This document shows, in pieces, positions 44,238-53,401 of a DNA stretch of 64,000 nt; the first letter of the stretch is position 1, and the number at the start of each line of letters is the position of its first letter. This DNA is from Thermovibrio sp. (GTDB lineage: Bacteria; Aquificota; Aquificia; Desulfurobacteriales; Desulfurobacteriaceae), in contig WFYG01000012.1 in NCBI GenBank assembly GCA_015490195.1, positions 1 to 64,000 on the forward strand, written 5' to 3'. The translations under genes and the position numbers were made by a program. The notes beneath the pieces were generated by a model. The model worked only from the letters and a program-made list of their open reading frames with translations, was not told where the DNA came from and did not search any database.

Positions 44238-45128
44238 ATGGGTGTGCTACAGGTAAATAATATTAAGAAAAGGTTTTTCAGAAAACGAAGCCTTTTAAAA
44301 AAACAGGAAGTTTGGGCTCTAAAAGGCGTTAGTTTTGATGTTAGAAAAGAAATATTCGGTTTTATTGGCCCGAATGGGGCTGGAAAGACAACAACAATTA
44401 AGATTATTCTAAATTTTATTAGGCCGGATTCTGGGAAAGTTTCAATCCTTGGAAAATCCAATAGAGAGATATCAGTAAAAAAGCATATTGGATTTCTCCC
44501 TGAAAGACCTTACATTTATAACTCTATTACCGGTAAAGAGTACCTGGACTTCTGTGCTGACGTTTACGGCATTCCTTACTACGAAAGAAAGAAAGTATTT
44601 TTGACTCTACTTGAACTTGTAGATCTTATTGGAGTAGAAGAACAACCTATTTCTTCTTACTCTAAAGGTATGGTTCAGAGGCTCCTTTTTGCTGCTACCC
44701 TTATAAATGATCCGGAGTTGTTGATTCTTGATGAACCGATGAGCGGTCTTGATCCTGTAGGAAGGAACATTATTGCGTCTGCCATGAAAGACTTAAAGCG
44801 TAGAGGAAAAGCTGTTTTCTACAGCTCTCATATTATTCAGGATGTTGAAAGGCTTTCTGATAGAGTGGCTATTATCGTAGACGGCGAAATAAAACTTCTT
44901 GATACTATTACAAACATCGTTCAGAAGTTTCTAAAAGGATACGTTCTTACAGTAAGGAAGGTTGGCAGCAACAATATTGAGGTTTTCAAAACAACTCCCG
45001 GTGATTTTTGGCCTTTCCTTGAGAAGTTGAGGTCTGAAGGTTACGAGATTATAAGCATTGAGCCTGAAAGGCTTTCTCTTGAGGAGATACTGGTTTCTTA
45101 TATACAGAAAAAAAGGAGGGCAGATTGA
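44238..45128 (+). CDS. ABC transporter ATPase, PilH-like
   Basis: 296 aa. Walker A GPNGAGKTTT, Q-loop region (GFLPERPYIY), the signature variant SSYSKGMVQRL in place of LSGGQ, Walker B LLILDEPMSGLDP, H-loop YSSHIIQD. The pilin-ATPase-permease-TPR gene order resembles pilG-pilH-pilI beside pilA in Myxococcus, where the ABC transporter is needed for pilus function. Overlaps the permease by 4 bases. Confidence 0.9.
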   Translation: MGVLQVNNIKKRFFRKRSLLKKQEVWALKGVSFDVRKEIFGFIGPNGAGKTTTIKIILNFIRPDSGKVSILGKSNREISVKKHIGFLPERPYIYNSITGKEYLDFCADVYGIPYYERKKVFLTLLELVDLIGVEEQPISSYSKGMVQRLLFAATLINDPELLILDEPMSGLDPVGRNIIASAMKDLKRRGKAVFYSSHIIQDVERLSDRVAIIVDGEIKLLDTITNIVQKFLKGYVLTVRKVGSNNIEVFKTTPGDFWPFLEKLRSEGYEIISIEPERLSLEEILVSYIQKKRRAD

Positions 45129-45925
45129 ACGTACTGCCTGTTGCCAGGCTTACATTCAAAGAGCTTTTAAAGGAGAAGTCTTTTATAGGTCTTTTGACTG
45201 GTGAGGTTTTTTTACTCTTTATAAGCAAACTTATTTCTAATGTTGTTGCCGGTGATACGGTAAAGGTTGCTATGGATTTTTCCCTTACATTTTTCTTCTT
45301 TACAGTTGCTCTCTACTCTATCTTTTCCTCTATTGGGAGCACTTTTAGAGATATTTCAGATAAAGTTATCTACCTTATTCTCTCAAAGCCTATAAGACGG
45401 GAAGATTACGTTTTAGGTAAGTTTTTGGGGATAGTTTTAGCAGTTGGTTTGTTTACTTTTCTCTCCTTTTTTCTTGTTACCTCAGGCATTTTAATAATGA
45501 GCTCTCTTGCCCATCTTTATGTTCCTCATATTGTTATCGTTGAACGGATTGTAGTTGTTTCTATTTTTATTTTTTTTATGGGAGTCTTTCTCTCTGCATT
45601 TGGAGTTCTTCTGGCAGTTTTTTTTACAAGTCAGATTCTTGCGATTTTCTCAGGGATTTTCCTCTTTTTGGTTGGTCTTGAACTTTCTCCTGTGAAAGAG
45701 ATAGTAACCTCTTCAAAGTATGTTTCGCCTCTTAATAAGCTTATTGTTCAGGTGGTTTACTATCTGTTTCCGAACTTTTCCCTTTTTGACATCAAGGATT
45801 ATGCTGTTCATCTTGCTATTCACATTCCTTTAACTTACTTCTTTCTGGTTTTTGTTTATTTTATCCTTTATGTTGCAGCTGTTTTAGCTGTTTCTACTTT
45901 TATATTTGATAGGAGAGAGCTGTAG
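45125..45925 (+). CDS. ABC transporter permease, PilI-like
   Basis: 266 aa, six or so hydrophobic helices (about 20-40, 58-75, 98-125, 140-170, 175-195, 235-258), ABC-2 type. TTG start overlapping the ATPase stop (TTGA). Partner of the upstream ATPase; export substrate unknown. Confidence 0.82.
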   Translation: MNVLPVARLTFKELLKEKSFIGLLTGEVFLLFISKLISNVVAGDTVKVAMDFSLTFFFFTVALYSIFSSIGSTFRDISDKVIYLILSKPIRREDYVLGKFLGIVLAVGLFTFLSFFLVTSGILIMSSLAHLYVPHIVIVERIVVVSIFIFFMGVFLSAFGVLLAVFFTSQILAIFSGIFLFLVGLELSPVKEIVTSSKYVSPLNKLIVQVVYYLFPNFSLFDIKDYAVHLAIHIPLTYFFLVFVYFILYVAAVLAVSTFIFDRREL

Positions 45926-46797
45926 TGAAGCGGCTATTCGCTGCTTTTTTACTTGTTGTTCTGGCTGTTCCTTTTATGGTTGAAGCAGATAAGATAAAGC
46001 CTTGTTTTAATAAAGTTATGCCTGTTCTTCCTTACTCTTACAAGCAAGTAACTCTTTCTTCTCCCGGTTTTAGAAGTCCTGTAGCAGATCTTCTTTTTAT
46101 AAATTTGTGTTACCTTACGGGTAATGATGTTTTTAATAACTGGAAAGAGCGAAAGTTTACAAAAGAGGAGTGGAGCCGTCTTATAGATAATGTTTCTGTA
46201 ATAGAAAGGCTTGACCCTTACTACTTTGACCCTCTTTATTACCTTGGAGCTTATGTTTCCTGGAAGGTTTATAAGAATAAAAGACTTCTTTTAAAGATTA
46301 ACTCTTTGCTTATTAAAGGGAGCCGTTACATAAAGGATTGGCGTCTTCCTTTTCTTGTGGGTTTTAACTATTTCTACTTTTTGAACGATAAGATTAGGGG
46401 AGCTAAGTATCTGGAGGAAGCATCCGGTATGAAGGGAGCTCCCTCCTACCTGAAACTCCTTGTTCCCCGTCTCTATGCTGAATCGGGAAAAATTGATTTT
46501 GCCATAGCGGTCACCTACGAAGAGCTTAATAAGACGAAGGAAAAGCCTGTGAAAGAAGAACTTGAGAGGAGACTTAGAGCTCTCCTTGCAATTAAGAGGC
46601 TTAATGAGGCTCTTTCGGTCTACCGTAGGCGTTACGGAAGATGCCCTTCAAACCTTCAGGAGCTTGTAAGGGTTGGTATGTTGAGAAGTATCCCGAAAGA
46701 GCCTTACGGTGGAAGGTTTTTTATAAGGAAGGGAACCTGTACTGTATGGACTACAAGTGATCTAAGGCCTGTGAAGTCTACTCCTTCTTCCCGGTAA
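45925..46797 (+). CDS. exported protein of the pilin/ABC cluster, PilG-like by position
   Basis: 290 aa. N-terminal signal or anchor helix (about 5-20), then helical repeats like TPRs (RLDPYYFDPLYYLGAYVSWKVY, YLKLLVPRLYAESGKIDFAIAV) and a compact C-terminal part with CPSNLQELVRVGMLRSIPKEPYGGRF. That last motif also ends some pilus-biogenesis proteins and type II secretion pseudopilins (the DPWG-like Gly-rich end). Its role is inferred from position only. GTG start; converges on lptD with 20 bases overlap. Confidence 0.68.
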   Translation: MKRLFAAFLLVVLAVPFMVEADKIKPCFNKVMPVLPYSYKQVTLSSPGFRSPVADLLFINLCYLTGNDVFNNWKERKFTKEEWSRLIDNVSVIERLDPYYFDPLYYLGAYVSWKVYKNKRLLLKINSLLIKGSRYIKDWRLPFLVGFNYFYFLNDKIRGAKYLEEASGMKGAPSYLKLLVPRLYAESGKIDFAIAVTYEELNKTKEKPVKEELERRLRALLAIKRLNEALSVYRRRYGRCPSNLQELVRVGMLRSIPKEPYGGRFFIRKGTCTVWTTSDLRPVKSTPSSR

Positions 46798-48715
46798 GTT
46801 TGTATCCGTAGCTTCCCAGTTTCATAAGGTTGATTTTTAGGATTATCTGATAGTCTATAGTGTTATTGTAGTTTTTTATCCACCTGTAAGAAATGGTTCC
46901 GTTCCAGCAGCCTCTATTTAACTTGAGAGAGTACTGGCGTTCTCTATCTTCACGGAATTTTAAGTCGTATCTCTGCTGGTAGGAGAAGGAGAGATAGCGG
47001 TTTATTGGGAAGCTGGTTCCCCATCTCAGGTAGGTTATTCCTTCAGGTAGTGCCTGTTTGTAGTAGTTTGTCCATACATTTATCTGTAGTGGCAGATTCA
47101 GGGAGAGATGTGTGTTTGAGAAAACGAGTTTACCTTCTGAAGGAAGGTATTGAAGGGTTTCTCTCATGTTTATCCAGTTCAGAGGAGATAGGTCTAAGTC
47201 AAAGGTGGAGTTTTTCCACTTTTTTGTTAGACTGTAATCTGAAGAGAGGCTGATTCTTGCGATTCTTCCTTCTGGTGAGTAGATAAATGTCTCAAGTTCA
47301 GGAGTTAAAATTCTCTCTCCTGCCAGTCTGTCGGTTAGGTCAAAGAAGGGGTTGGATTCCTGGTTTTTGTTCTCTCTGTAGAAAAAGGTGAGCTTGGGAT
47401 TAAGAGAAAGGCTGTAATTTCTTATCCAGAAAAATCTGTTGGTTTCAGCTGTATTTTTAAATTCCCAGATGTGTCGGCTCCCTCCCTGCTGGTAAGAGGT
47501 AAGTAGGTAACTCAGTTTAGAGGTGTTTTTTACTATCCCCAGCCATCTTACTATTCTTAAAGAGGGGATTGCGTTTAGCCTGTAGCCGCTTCCGCCGGCT
47601 TCTCTGTAGAAGTAGGTGATGTCTGAGCTGAAGTTGAAGGTTAAAGGTGTTCCAGGAACTGGTGTGTCCATGAGGTAGAAGTTAACGTTTGGTACCTGTT
47701 GGTAGGCTGTGTTGGTTGAGCCTATGAGGTAGCGGAAGTAGGTAGAGTTGACGTTTAGTATTGCTCTTTCCCACAGTTTTGAACCTGTTACAGTTGATTT
47801 TGTGTATAGTTGGGTCTGTTCTTCTACGTTAAAGTTTGCAGAGTTCACATAGTATGCTCTACTGCTAACTATGTTTACATTGGCTTTTGCGTATAGGTAG
47901 TCTGACGGATTGTAGTTGTGGTAGAAGTCAAATCGCCAGTCTTTTCCTTCTTTTCTGTTAAGCTGGTAGTAGCTGAAGTCCCCTCTGTTTTTCTTCCCGA
48001 GGACGTAGCGGAGCTCCCCAGCTAACCCGTTTCCATTTAAGGTTCTCTTCTCGTAAGTTAAAGTAAGATCGGCACTTCTTCCCAAGACTATGTAGAAAGG
48101 TTGTTTATAGACGAATCCGTCTTTACTGATGTAGCCGAACCTTGGAAAGAGAAAACCTGACTCTCTTTTTCTCTGGATAGGTCCTGACAGGTAAGGTGAT
48201 ACCAGAATAGGTATCTCCTTTACTCTGAAGGCTACCCACTTGCCGCTGAAAGACTCTCCAAGGAGTATTCGGAACTTTTTGGCGGTAACAGACCAGTCGG
48301 GGCAGGTGTTCCGGGTGCAAGGGGTGTACTCTCCGTCGTAGGCAATCCATACCTTTTCAGATACTCTTCTTATCTCTTTTGCTTTTATTCTGTCTGTAGG
48401 GGATAGATACCCTTCAACGTCTGTAAGAAGAGCTCTTTTTGTTTTTAGGTTGTAAATCAGCTCTTTACAGTGAAGAAGTGCCGGTTTCTCTTCTACAGTA
48501 ACGTTTCCCCATACTCTTATAATTCCAGTTTCACGGTTGTAGGTTGCTCTATCTCCTTCTATAACAACGTCTTTATATTTAACGACTACTCTTCCGGTAG
48601 CTTCTACGGATGTGTTGATGTTGCCTTTAACTTTCTTTGCAGTTATCTCTACTGGAACTGCAGCAAAAGTTACGGCCGGATACAAGAGCAGTGCCAGGAT
48701 GATGGATTTTTTCAA
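46778..48715 (-). CDS. lptD: LPS-assembly outer-membrane protein LptD
   Basis: 645 aa, smaller than E. coli LptD (784). Signal peptide (MKKSIILALLLYPAVTFAA), then an OstA-like N-terminal jellyroll domain (EATGRVVVKYKDVVIEGDRATYNRETG), CTPCTRNTCPDW-type cysteines (PCTRNTCPDW), IPILVSPYLSGPIQRKRESGFLFPRFGYISKDGFVYKQPFY, and a long aromatic-rich beta barrel. It exports LPS with LptE. TTG start, after AAGGAG/GGGG. Confidence 0.92.
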   Translation of the reverse strand: MKKSIILALLLYPAVTFAAVPVEITAKKVKGNINTSVEATGRVVVKYKDVVIEGDRATYNRETGIIRVWGNVTVEEKPALLHCKELIYNLKTKRALLTDVEGYLSPTDRIKAKEIRRVSEKVWIAYDGEYTPCTRNTCPDWSVTAKKFRILLGESFSGKWVAFRVKEIPILVSPYLSGPIQRKRESGFLFPRFGYISKDGFVYKQPFYIVLGRSADLTLTYEKRTLNGNGLAGELRYVLGKKNRGDFSYYQLNRKEGKDWRFDFYHNYNPSDYLYAKANVNIVSSRAYYVNSANFNVEEQTQLYTKSTVTGSKLWERAILNVNSTYFRYLIGSTNTAYQQVPNVNFYLMDTPVPGTPLTFNFSSDITYFYREAGGSGYRLNAIPSLRIVRWLGIVKNTSKLSYLLTSYQQGGSRHIWEFKNTAETNRFFWIRNYSLSLNPKLTFFYRENKNQESNPFFDLTDRLAGERILTPELETFIYSPEGRIARISLSSDYSLTKKWKNSTFDLDLSPLNWINMRETLQYLPSEGKLVFSNTHLSLNLPLQINVWTNYYKQALPEGITYLRWGTSFPINRYLSFSYQQRYDLKFREDRERQYSLKLNRGCWNGTISYRWIKNYNNTIDYQIILKINLMKLGSYGYKLTGKKE

Positions 48716-48779
48716 CTCTTTCCCCTTTCTCCTTTCTCCACCATAATTTTAAACTGAAATCAAACTCTGGAGGTCTGAG

Positions 48780-49106
48780 ATGAAAAGTCCAGCGGATCTG
48801 GTTAGGAAAATTGCTCTTCTTCAGATCGGCTTCGTCGCTCTTGTTTCTGAGAAGGTGGAGGAGTTTATAAAGGAGCTTGAAGAAAAAGGTAAGCTTTCGG
48901 AGGAAGAGGGCAAGAAGTTCCTGAAACGGCTTAAGGAGCAGGTTGAGAAACAGAAGGAGGAGATTGCTGAAGAGGTTGCTAAGGTTCTTAAGGAGCTCCC
49001 CGTTGCCACCAAGGAGGAAATTGAGTCTTTAAAGAGGGAGATTGAGCTACTGAAGAAGGAGATAGAAGAGCTTAAGAGTTCCCTTAACGGGAAAGAGACC
49101 AAGTAA
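48780..49106 (+). CDS. phasin-like coiled-coil protein
   Basis: 108 aa, nearly all alpha-helix: a short hydrophobic start (LVRKIALLQIGFVALVSEKVEEF) then a charged heptad coil rich in Glu/Lys (about 35-105). Small phasin/DUF-type proteins like this are often found beside UbiB-type kinases, as here (TAATG overlap with the next gene). Role unknown; no PHA genes in view. Confidence 0.75.
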   Translation: MKSPADLVRKIALLQIGFVALVSEKVEEFIKELEEKGKLSEEEGKKFLKRLKEQVEKQKEEIAEEVAKVLKELPVATKEEIESLKREIELLKKEIEELKSSLNGKETK

Positions 49107-50614
49107 TGTCCCGTTTTTTCCGCCTCTATCAAGTTATAGGTTACCTTTACTTCTGCACCTACGAGGTTGTTGAGCGGTATTTAACGCCCGTTGTGGCTTT
49201 TCTACTTAGTATTCCGTTTTTCCCATTCAGGGAGCTCTTAGTCTACCCGCCTGCTGTCCGATTAAGGGTTGCTTTTGAGAGGTTAGGTGGAGCTTACGTC
49301 AAGATTGGGCAACTCCTTTCTACCAGGGTTGACATCCTCCCTGCAGACTTCGTTAAGGAGCTTGAGAAACTACAGGATAGAGTTCCTCCTCAACCCCTTG
49401 AGGAACTCCTTAACCACTACCAACGGTTGAAGGATTACTTCTCTTTCATTGAGGAAAATCCCATAGGTTCAGGTTCTGTTGCTCAGGTTCACAGAGCTCT
49501 CCTTAAGGACGGAAGAGAAGTTGCCCTTAAGGTAATAAGGCCGAAGGCTGAGGAGCTCATAAAAAGGGACGTTTCTGTTTTAAGGAGCGTCGTTTTTCTC
49601 CTCTCTTTCATTCCTGCCGTTAAGGAGTTTAGGGTTCCGCAGATAGTTTCTGAGCTTGAGAGGATGCTCCTTACTGAGCTTGACCTTACAACGGAAGCCG
49701 CCTACATGGAGCTCTTCAGGAAGTTCTCCAAAAAGGAACCGTCTCTCTTTGTTCCCGCTGTTGTCTGGGAGGTAACCTCCTCCCGTTATCTGACGACTGA
49801 GTTTGTTAAGGGGAAAAAGCTCTCACCAGAGCTCTTTGAGTCGTTCAGCAGTGAGGAGAGGAAGAGACTTGCTGAGAGGTTTGTCCACATAGTTAACAGA
49901 ACCGTTTTTGAACTGGGTGTTTTCCACGGAGATCTGCATCCCGGAAACATATTCCTCCTGGAAGACGGCCGTTTTGCCTTTGTTGACTTCGGAATAGTTG
50001 GGAGGCTTTCTCCCGACACTCTGAGTGAGTTCTTCCTCTTCTCTGTAGGTGTTATGAACAGGGATCCAGACATGATAGTAAGCTCGCTGAAGCGTATAGG
50101 GGCTGTTGGGGAGTGGGTAAACGAGAACCTGTTGAAGAGGGAAGTTCTCGTATTCCTTGATAAGTACTACAACAGGCCTCTCTCCCAGATTGATGCAGAG
50201 AGGCTCTTTTACGAGGAGCTATCCGTTGCCAGGCGGTTTAAAATAGTCCTTCCCGAGGAGCTTGTTACTCTTATGAAGACGATAGCACACACAGAGTCAG
50301 TCGCCAGGATAATCTATCCCGACTTCAGACTCCCTCCCCTTCTGAAGCCCTACCTTATGAGGATAGCTCCAAGAATGGTTGCTTCAACTATTAGAAGGAA
50401 GACCGTTAAGCTGGTTCTTGATTACGGGGAGCTCCTCTCAAACCTCCCGTCAGAGATAAAGGCAGAGTTTACCAGAGAGGAGAAAGAGATTACCGACTCT
50501 TTCTTCTGGGGAGCTGCCATCTTAGGTTTCTCTCTCATCCTTGCCTTCTCCCCGAAGCTTCTTCTCTTTTACATTCCTTCCATTTTCCTCTTTAAAAAGG
50601 CTTCTGAGAAGTAG
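49106..50614 (+). CDS. UbiB/ABC1/ADCK-family atypical kinase
   Basis: 502 aa. KxGQ motif in YVKIGQLLSTRVDILP, the P-loop substitute PIGSGSVAQVHRALLKDGREVALKVIRP, catalytic FHGDLHPGNIFLLEDGRF, metal DFG in FVDFGIVGRL, and two C-terminal membrane-spanning helices (about 463-495). Family members support quinone or lipid transport rather than phosphorylating proteins. Here a menaquinone role is likely because no ubiquinone genes are expected, but that is inference. Confidence 0.92.
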   Translation: MSRFFRLYQVIGYLYFCTYEVVERYLTPVVAFLLSIPFFPFRELLVYPPAVRLRVAFERLGGAYVKIGQLLSTRVDILPADFVKELEKLQDRVPPQPLEELLNHYQRLKDYFSFIEENPIGSGSVAQVHRALLKDGREVALKVIRPKAEELIKRDVSVLRSVVFLLSFIPAVKEFRVPQIVSELERMLLTELDLTTEAAYMELFRKFSKKEPSLFVPAVVWEVTSSRYLTTEFVKGKKLSPELFESFSSEERKRLAERFVHIVNRTVFELGVFHGDLHPGNIFLLEDGRFAFVDFGIVGRLSPDTLSEFFLFSVGVMNRDPDMIVSSLKRIGAVGEWVNENLLKREVLVFLDKYYNRPLSQIDAERLFYEELSVARRFKIVLPEELVTLMKTIAHTESVARIIYPDFRLPPLLKPYLMRIAPRMVASTIRRKTVKLVLDYGELLSNLPSEIKAEFTREEKEITDSFFWGAAILGFSLILAFSPKLLLFYIPSIFLFKKASEK

Positions 50615-50644
50615 TATCCTTTCAAAAACAAACAGGAGAGAAGT

Positions 50645-51196
50645 ATGGCCGTCTACACAGCTCTTCTCCACTACCCTGTTTACAACAAAAGCAGAAAAGT
50701 AGTTGCCACTTCGCTAACAACCCTTGACATCCACGACATAGCAAGGGCCTCCAGAACTTTTGGAGCAAAGCGTTACTACGTTGTTCAGCCTATAGAGAAC
50801 CATCTTTGGCTTGCCAGAAAACTCCTCTCCTTCTGGCAGAGTGGCCACGGCAGGAAGTACAACCCTAAACGGTGGGAAGCTCTGAAGATAGTAGAGGCCG
50901 TACCCTACTTTGAGGATGCCCTGAAAGATATAGAGGAGAGAGACGGGGTAAGGCCTAAGGTTGTGGTTACCACTGCAAAAAGGTACAACGGAGCCATTTC
51001 CTACAGTTCCCTTCGGGATAAAATCACTTCAGGGGAAGACATTATTATCTGTTTTGGAACCGGCTGGGGTTTAACGGAGGAATTTATCTCTTCGGCAGAC
51101 TATATTTTAGAACCTATAGAAGGGCCAACAGACTACAACCACCTCTCCGTCAGATCTGCTGCCTCCATAGTTCTTGATAGATTACTGGGGAGGTGA
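50645..51196 (+). CDS. SPOUT RNA methyltransferase-like protein
   Basis: 183 aa. Matches Methyltrn_RNA_4 (PF09936): MAVYTALLHYPVYNKSRKVVATSLTTLDIHDIARASRTFG, YYVVQP, ICFGTGWGLTEEF, EPIEGPTDYNHLSVRSAASIVLDRLLG. The C-terminal NHLSVRSA element corresponds to the knotted SAM site of SPOUT enzymes. Target RNA unknown. Confidence 0.85.
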   Translation: MAVYTALLHYPVYNKSRKVVATSLTTLDIHDIARASRTFGAKRYYVVQPIENHLWLARKLLSFWQSGHGRKYNPKRWEALKIVEAVPYFEDALKDIEERDGVRPKVVVTTAKRYNGAISYSSLRDKITSGEDIIICFGTGWGLTEEFISSADYILEPIEGPTDYNHLSVRSAASIVLDRLLGR

Positions 51197-51218
51197 GCCC
51201 AAAGGCCCACCTCTGAAT

Positions 51219-52649
51219 TTATTCTCCCTTATACTCCCACTTTCCGGTTGTGAGGTATTTGTGAATAGACCTTGCGGCAATCTGGGCGTGCTTTATGGCT
51301 GTAACTACCAGGTCTCCTCCGTTTACAACGTCTCCGCCAGCCCAGACACCCTCTACGTTCGTTCTGAACTCCTCATCAACGGTTGAAAGGTTGTTCCACT
51401 TGTCAATTTTGAGCCCTTCCAGGTCTTTGTACGCAATAGGGTTATCTCCCTGTCCTACGGCAAAAATGACGACGTCGCAGGGAATCTCAAACTCTGAACC
51501 CTCTATCGGCTTCACCTTCGGTCTTCCGTTCTCCTGAGGAATAAGTTCCATCTTAACGCATTTCAGTGCCTTTACGTTACCTTCATTATCTCCTATTACT
51601 TCAACAGGTTGAGTGAGCCAGTTTATCTTGATCCCTTCTTCTTCAAGCATTTCCCACTCATCTTCCCTTGCAGAAGAAGAGTCCTTTGTTCTCCTGTAAA
51701 CAACCTCTACTTCGTTTCCTAGCCTTACCGCAACCAGGGCGCAGTCAACGGCTGTGAACCCTCCGCCTACTACAATTACTTTTTTGTCCTGTGGGAGTTC
51801 TATTTCCCTTTCAGGGGCAAGCAATGTGTGAACCTCTCCTGTATTTACTTTCATAAGGAATCCTATGGCAGAGTACGCCCCTTTAAGATCTGCTCCTGGA
51901 ATGTTCATCTTCTTTCCTCTACCGGAACCTACTGCTATAAAGACGGCGTCGTACTCCTTTCTAATCTGGTCAAGTGTGATGTCCTCTCCTACAACTGTGT
52001 TTGTTTTAACTTCAACTCCAAGATTAAGGATCAGGTTGATGTCCCAGTCAAGGGCTTCTCTTGGGAGTCTTGGTTCGGGAATTCCGTACCTCATTACTCC
52101 GCCAAGGTAGGGAAGCGCTTCAAAAATAGTTACCTTGTGTCCCTTTCTGGCAAGGAAGTATGCTGCTGCAAGGCCGGCAGGCCCTCCTCCGATTACTGCA
52201 ACTTTCTTTCCGGTATCCTCACACTCTTTCTCGTCAGTCCAGTTAATTCCAGACATTCTAATGTTGTCTGCAATGAACCTCTCAAGTCCTCCTATTGCTA
52301 CGGCTTCTCCGTTCTTTCTCCTCAGGAGGATGCAGGTGCTTTCACAGAGTCTTTCCTGAGGACATACTCTTCCACATACTGAGCTGAACGGGTTTCTGTC
52401 CCTCAGTATTTTGTATCCCTCAATGACTCCTTCCTTCTGTATTGTCTCAATCCACTCCGGTATCCTGCTGCTTACTGGACAGGAATCCATACAGGTAGGT
52501 GTTTTACAGAGCAGGCACCTAAGGGATTCATCTTTTGCTGCGGTGTGGCCGTAACCGAGTATGTACTCGTTAAACACCCTCTTTCTTACCTCTGGAGGCA
52601 GAACGGGCATAGGCATTCTGTCCATCCATCTGTCAAGCTTCTTCTTCAT
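51219..52649 (-). CDS. GltD/NfnB-like NAD(P)H flavoprotein
   Basis: 476 aa. Cysteine-rich N-terminus for two Fe-S clusters (RCLLCKTPTCMDSCPV, SVCGRVCPQERLCESTC), FAD Rossmann AVIGGGPAGLAAAYFLARKGH, NAD(P) Rossmann VVVGGGFTAVDCALVAVRLG, GRGKKMNIPG, FAVGQGDNP, GGDVVNGGDLVVTAIKHA. Close to the small subunit of glutamate synthase and to NfnB of the electron-bifurcating transhydrogenase. No gltB or nfnA gene is adjacent, so the partner is undetermined. Confidence 0.88.
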   Translation of the reverse strand: MKKKLDRWMDRMPMPVLPPEVRKRVFNEYILGYGHTAAKDESLRCLLCKTPTCMDSCPVSSRIPEWIETIQKEGVIEGYKILRDRNPFSSVCGRVCPQERLCESTCILLRRKNGEAVAIGGLERFIADNIRMSGINWTDEKECEDTGKKVAVIGGGPAGLAAAYFLARKGHKVTIFEALPYLGGVMRYGIPEPRLPREALDWDINLILNLGVEVKTNTVVGEDITLDQIRKEYDAVFIAVGSGRGKKMNIPGADLKGAYSAIGFLMKVNTGEVHTLLAPEREIELPQDKKVIVVGGGFTAVDCALVAVRLGNEVEVVYRRTKDSSSAREDEWEMLEEEGIKINWLTQPVEVIGDNEGNVKALKCVKMELIPQENGRPKVKPIEGSEFEIPCDVVIFAVGQGDNPIAYKDLEGLKIDKWNNLSTVDEEFRTNVEGVWAGGDVVNGGDLVVTAIKHAQIAARSIHKYLTTGKWEYKGE

Positions 52650-52689
52650 TCCCTTCCTCCGACAGTAGTTTAGACAAATTTTACAGTAG

Positions 52690-52709
52690 TTGTAAAAATT
52701 CTGTAAAAA
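52690..52709 (+). promoter_or_regulatory. double TGTAAA motif in the gltD-like/phosphatase intergenic region
   Basis: TTGTAAAAATTCTGTAAAAA, 19/20 identical to the site upstream of sucC. It ends 45 bases before the phosphatase ATG, and a TATAAT (52719-52724) lies 9 bases downstream. An inverted TTTTACA copy adjoins it upstream, so the divergent GltD-like gene may be affected too. Confidence 0.45.
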
Positions 52710-52753
52710 TCCTGACTGTATAATTTCCGAACTAAACTTCTGGAGGAGTACAG

Positions 52754-53401
52754 ATGCCTAAGGTTATTCTGGTTAGACACGGTAAAACTGTGTGGAACGC
52801 AGAGGGAAGATATCAGGGAAAGATGGATATTCCCCTCAATAAGGAGGGAAAGGAGCAGGCAAGAAGGGTAGGAGAGGCTCTCAAAGACTTTCCTGTTAAA
52901 GCCGTTTTTTCAAGTCCTCTTTCAAGGTGTAGGGACACAGCCCAGGAGATTGCCAAACATCATGGACTTGAGGTTCAGGTTAAGGAGGGTTTTAAGGAGA
53001 TTGACCACGGAGAGTGGGAAGGGATGTTGGCCTCTGAGGTTGAGGAGAGGTACCCGGAGCTCCTCAAACTCTGGAGAACCAGGCCGGCAGAGGTGAAGAT
53101 GCCCGGAGGGGAAAGCCTGAAAGACGTTTACAACAGGGCTGTTAAGGCTTTTGAGGAGGTTGTCTCTCAGTTCTCACCTGAAGATCTTATCGTTGTTGTA
53201 GGCCACGACGCCACAAATAAAGTTCTTATGTGCCACCTTCTTGGGGTAGACCTGAATAGGTTCTGGGCGTTTAAGCAGGCCAACTGTGGAATTACCGTTC
53301 TTGAGTACGAACCTGAAACGGGGCAGGTTGTTGTTCACGTTGCAAACGCCACAGGACACCTCGGTAAGAACATAGACTTTGAGGTTCAGAAGTCCCTTTG
53401 A
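52754..53401 (+). CDS. histidine phosphatase (phosphoglycerate mutase-like)
   Basis: 215 aa. RHGKTVWNAEGRYQGKMDIPLNKEGKEQA, with the phospho-His RHG motif, then FSSPLSRCRDTAQEI, EIDHGEWEGM, and VVGHDATNKVL with the second His. It could be a cofactor-dependent mutase, CobC-like alpha-ribazole phosphatase, or GpmB type; the pattern favours GpmB/CobC. Overlaps sfsA by one base. Confidence 0.85.
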   Translation: MPKVILVRHGKTVWNAEGRYQGKMDIPLNKEGKEQARRVGEALKDFPVKAVFSSPLSRCRDTAQEIAKHHGLEVQVKEGFKEIDHGEWEGMLASEVEERYPELLKLWRTRPAEVKMPGGESLKDVYNRAVKAFEEVVSQFSPEDLIVVVGHDATNKVLMCHLLGVDLNRFWAFKQANCGITVLEYEPETGQVVVHVANATGHLGKNIDFEVQKSL

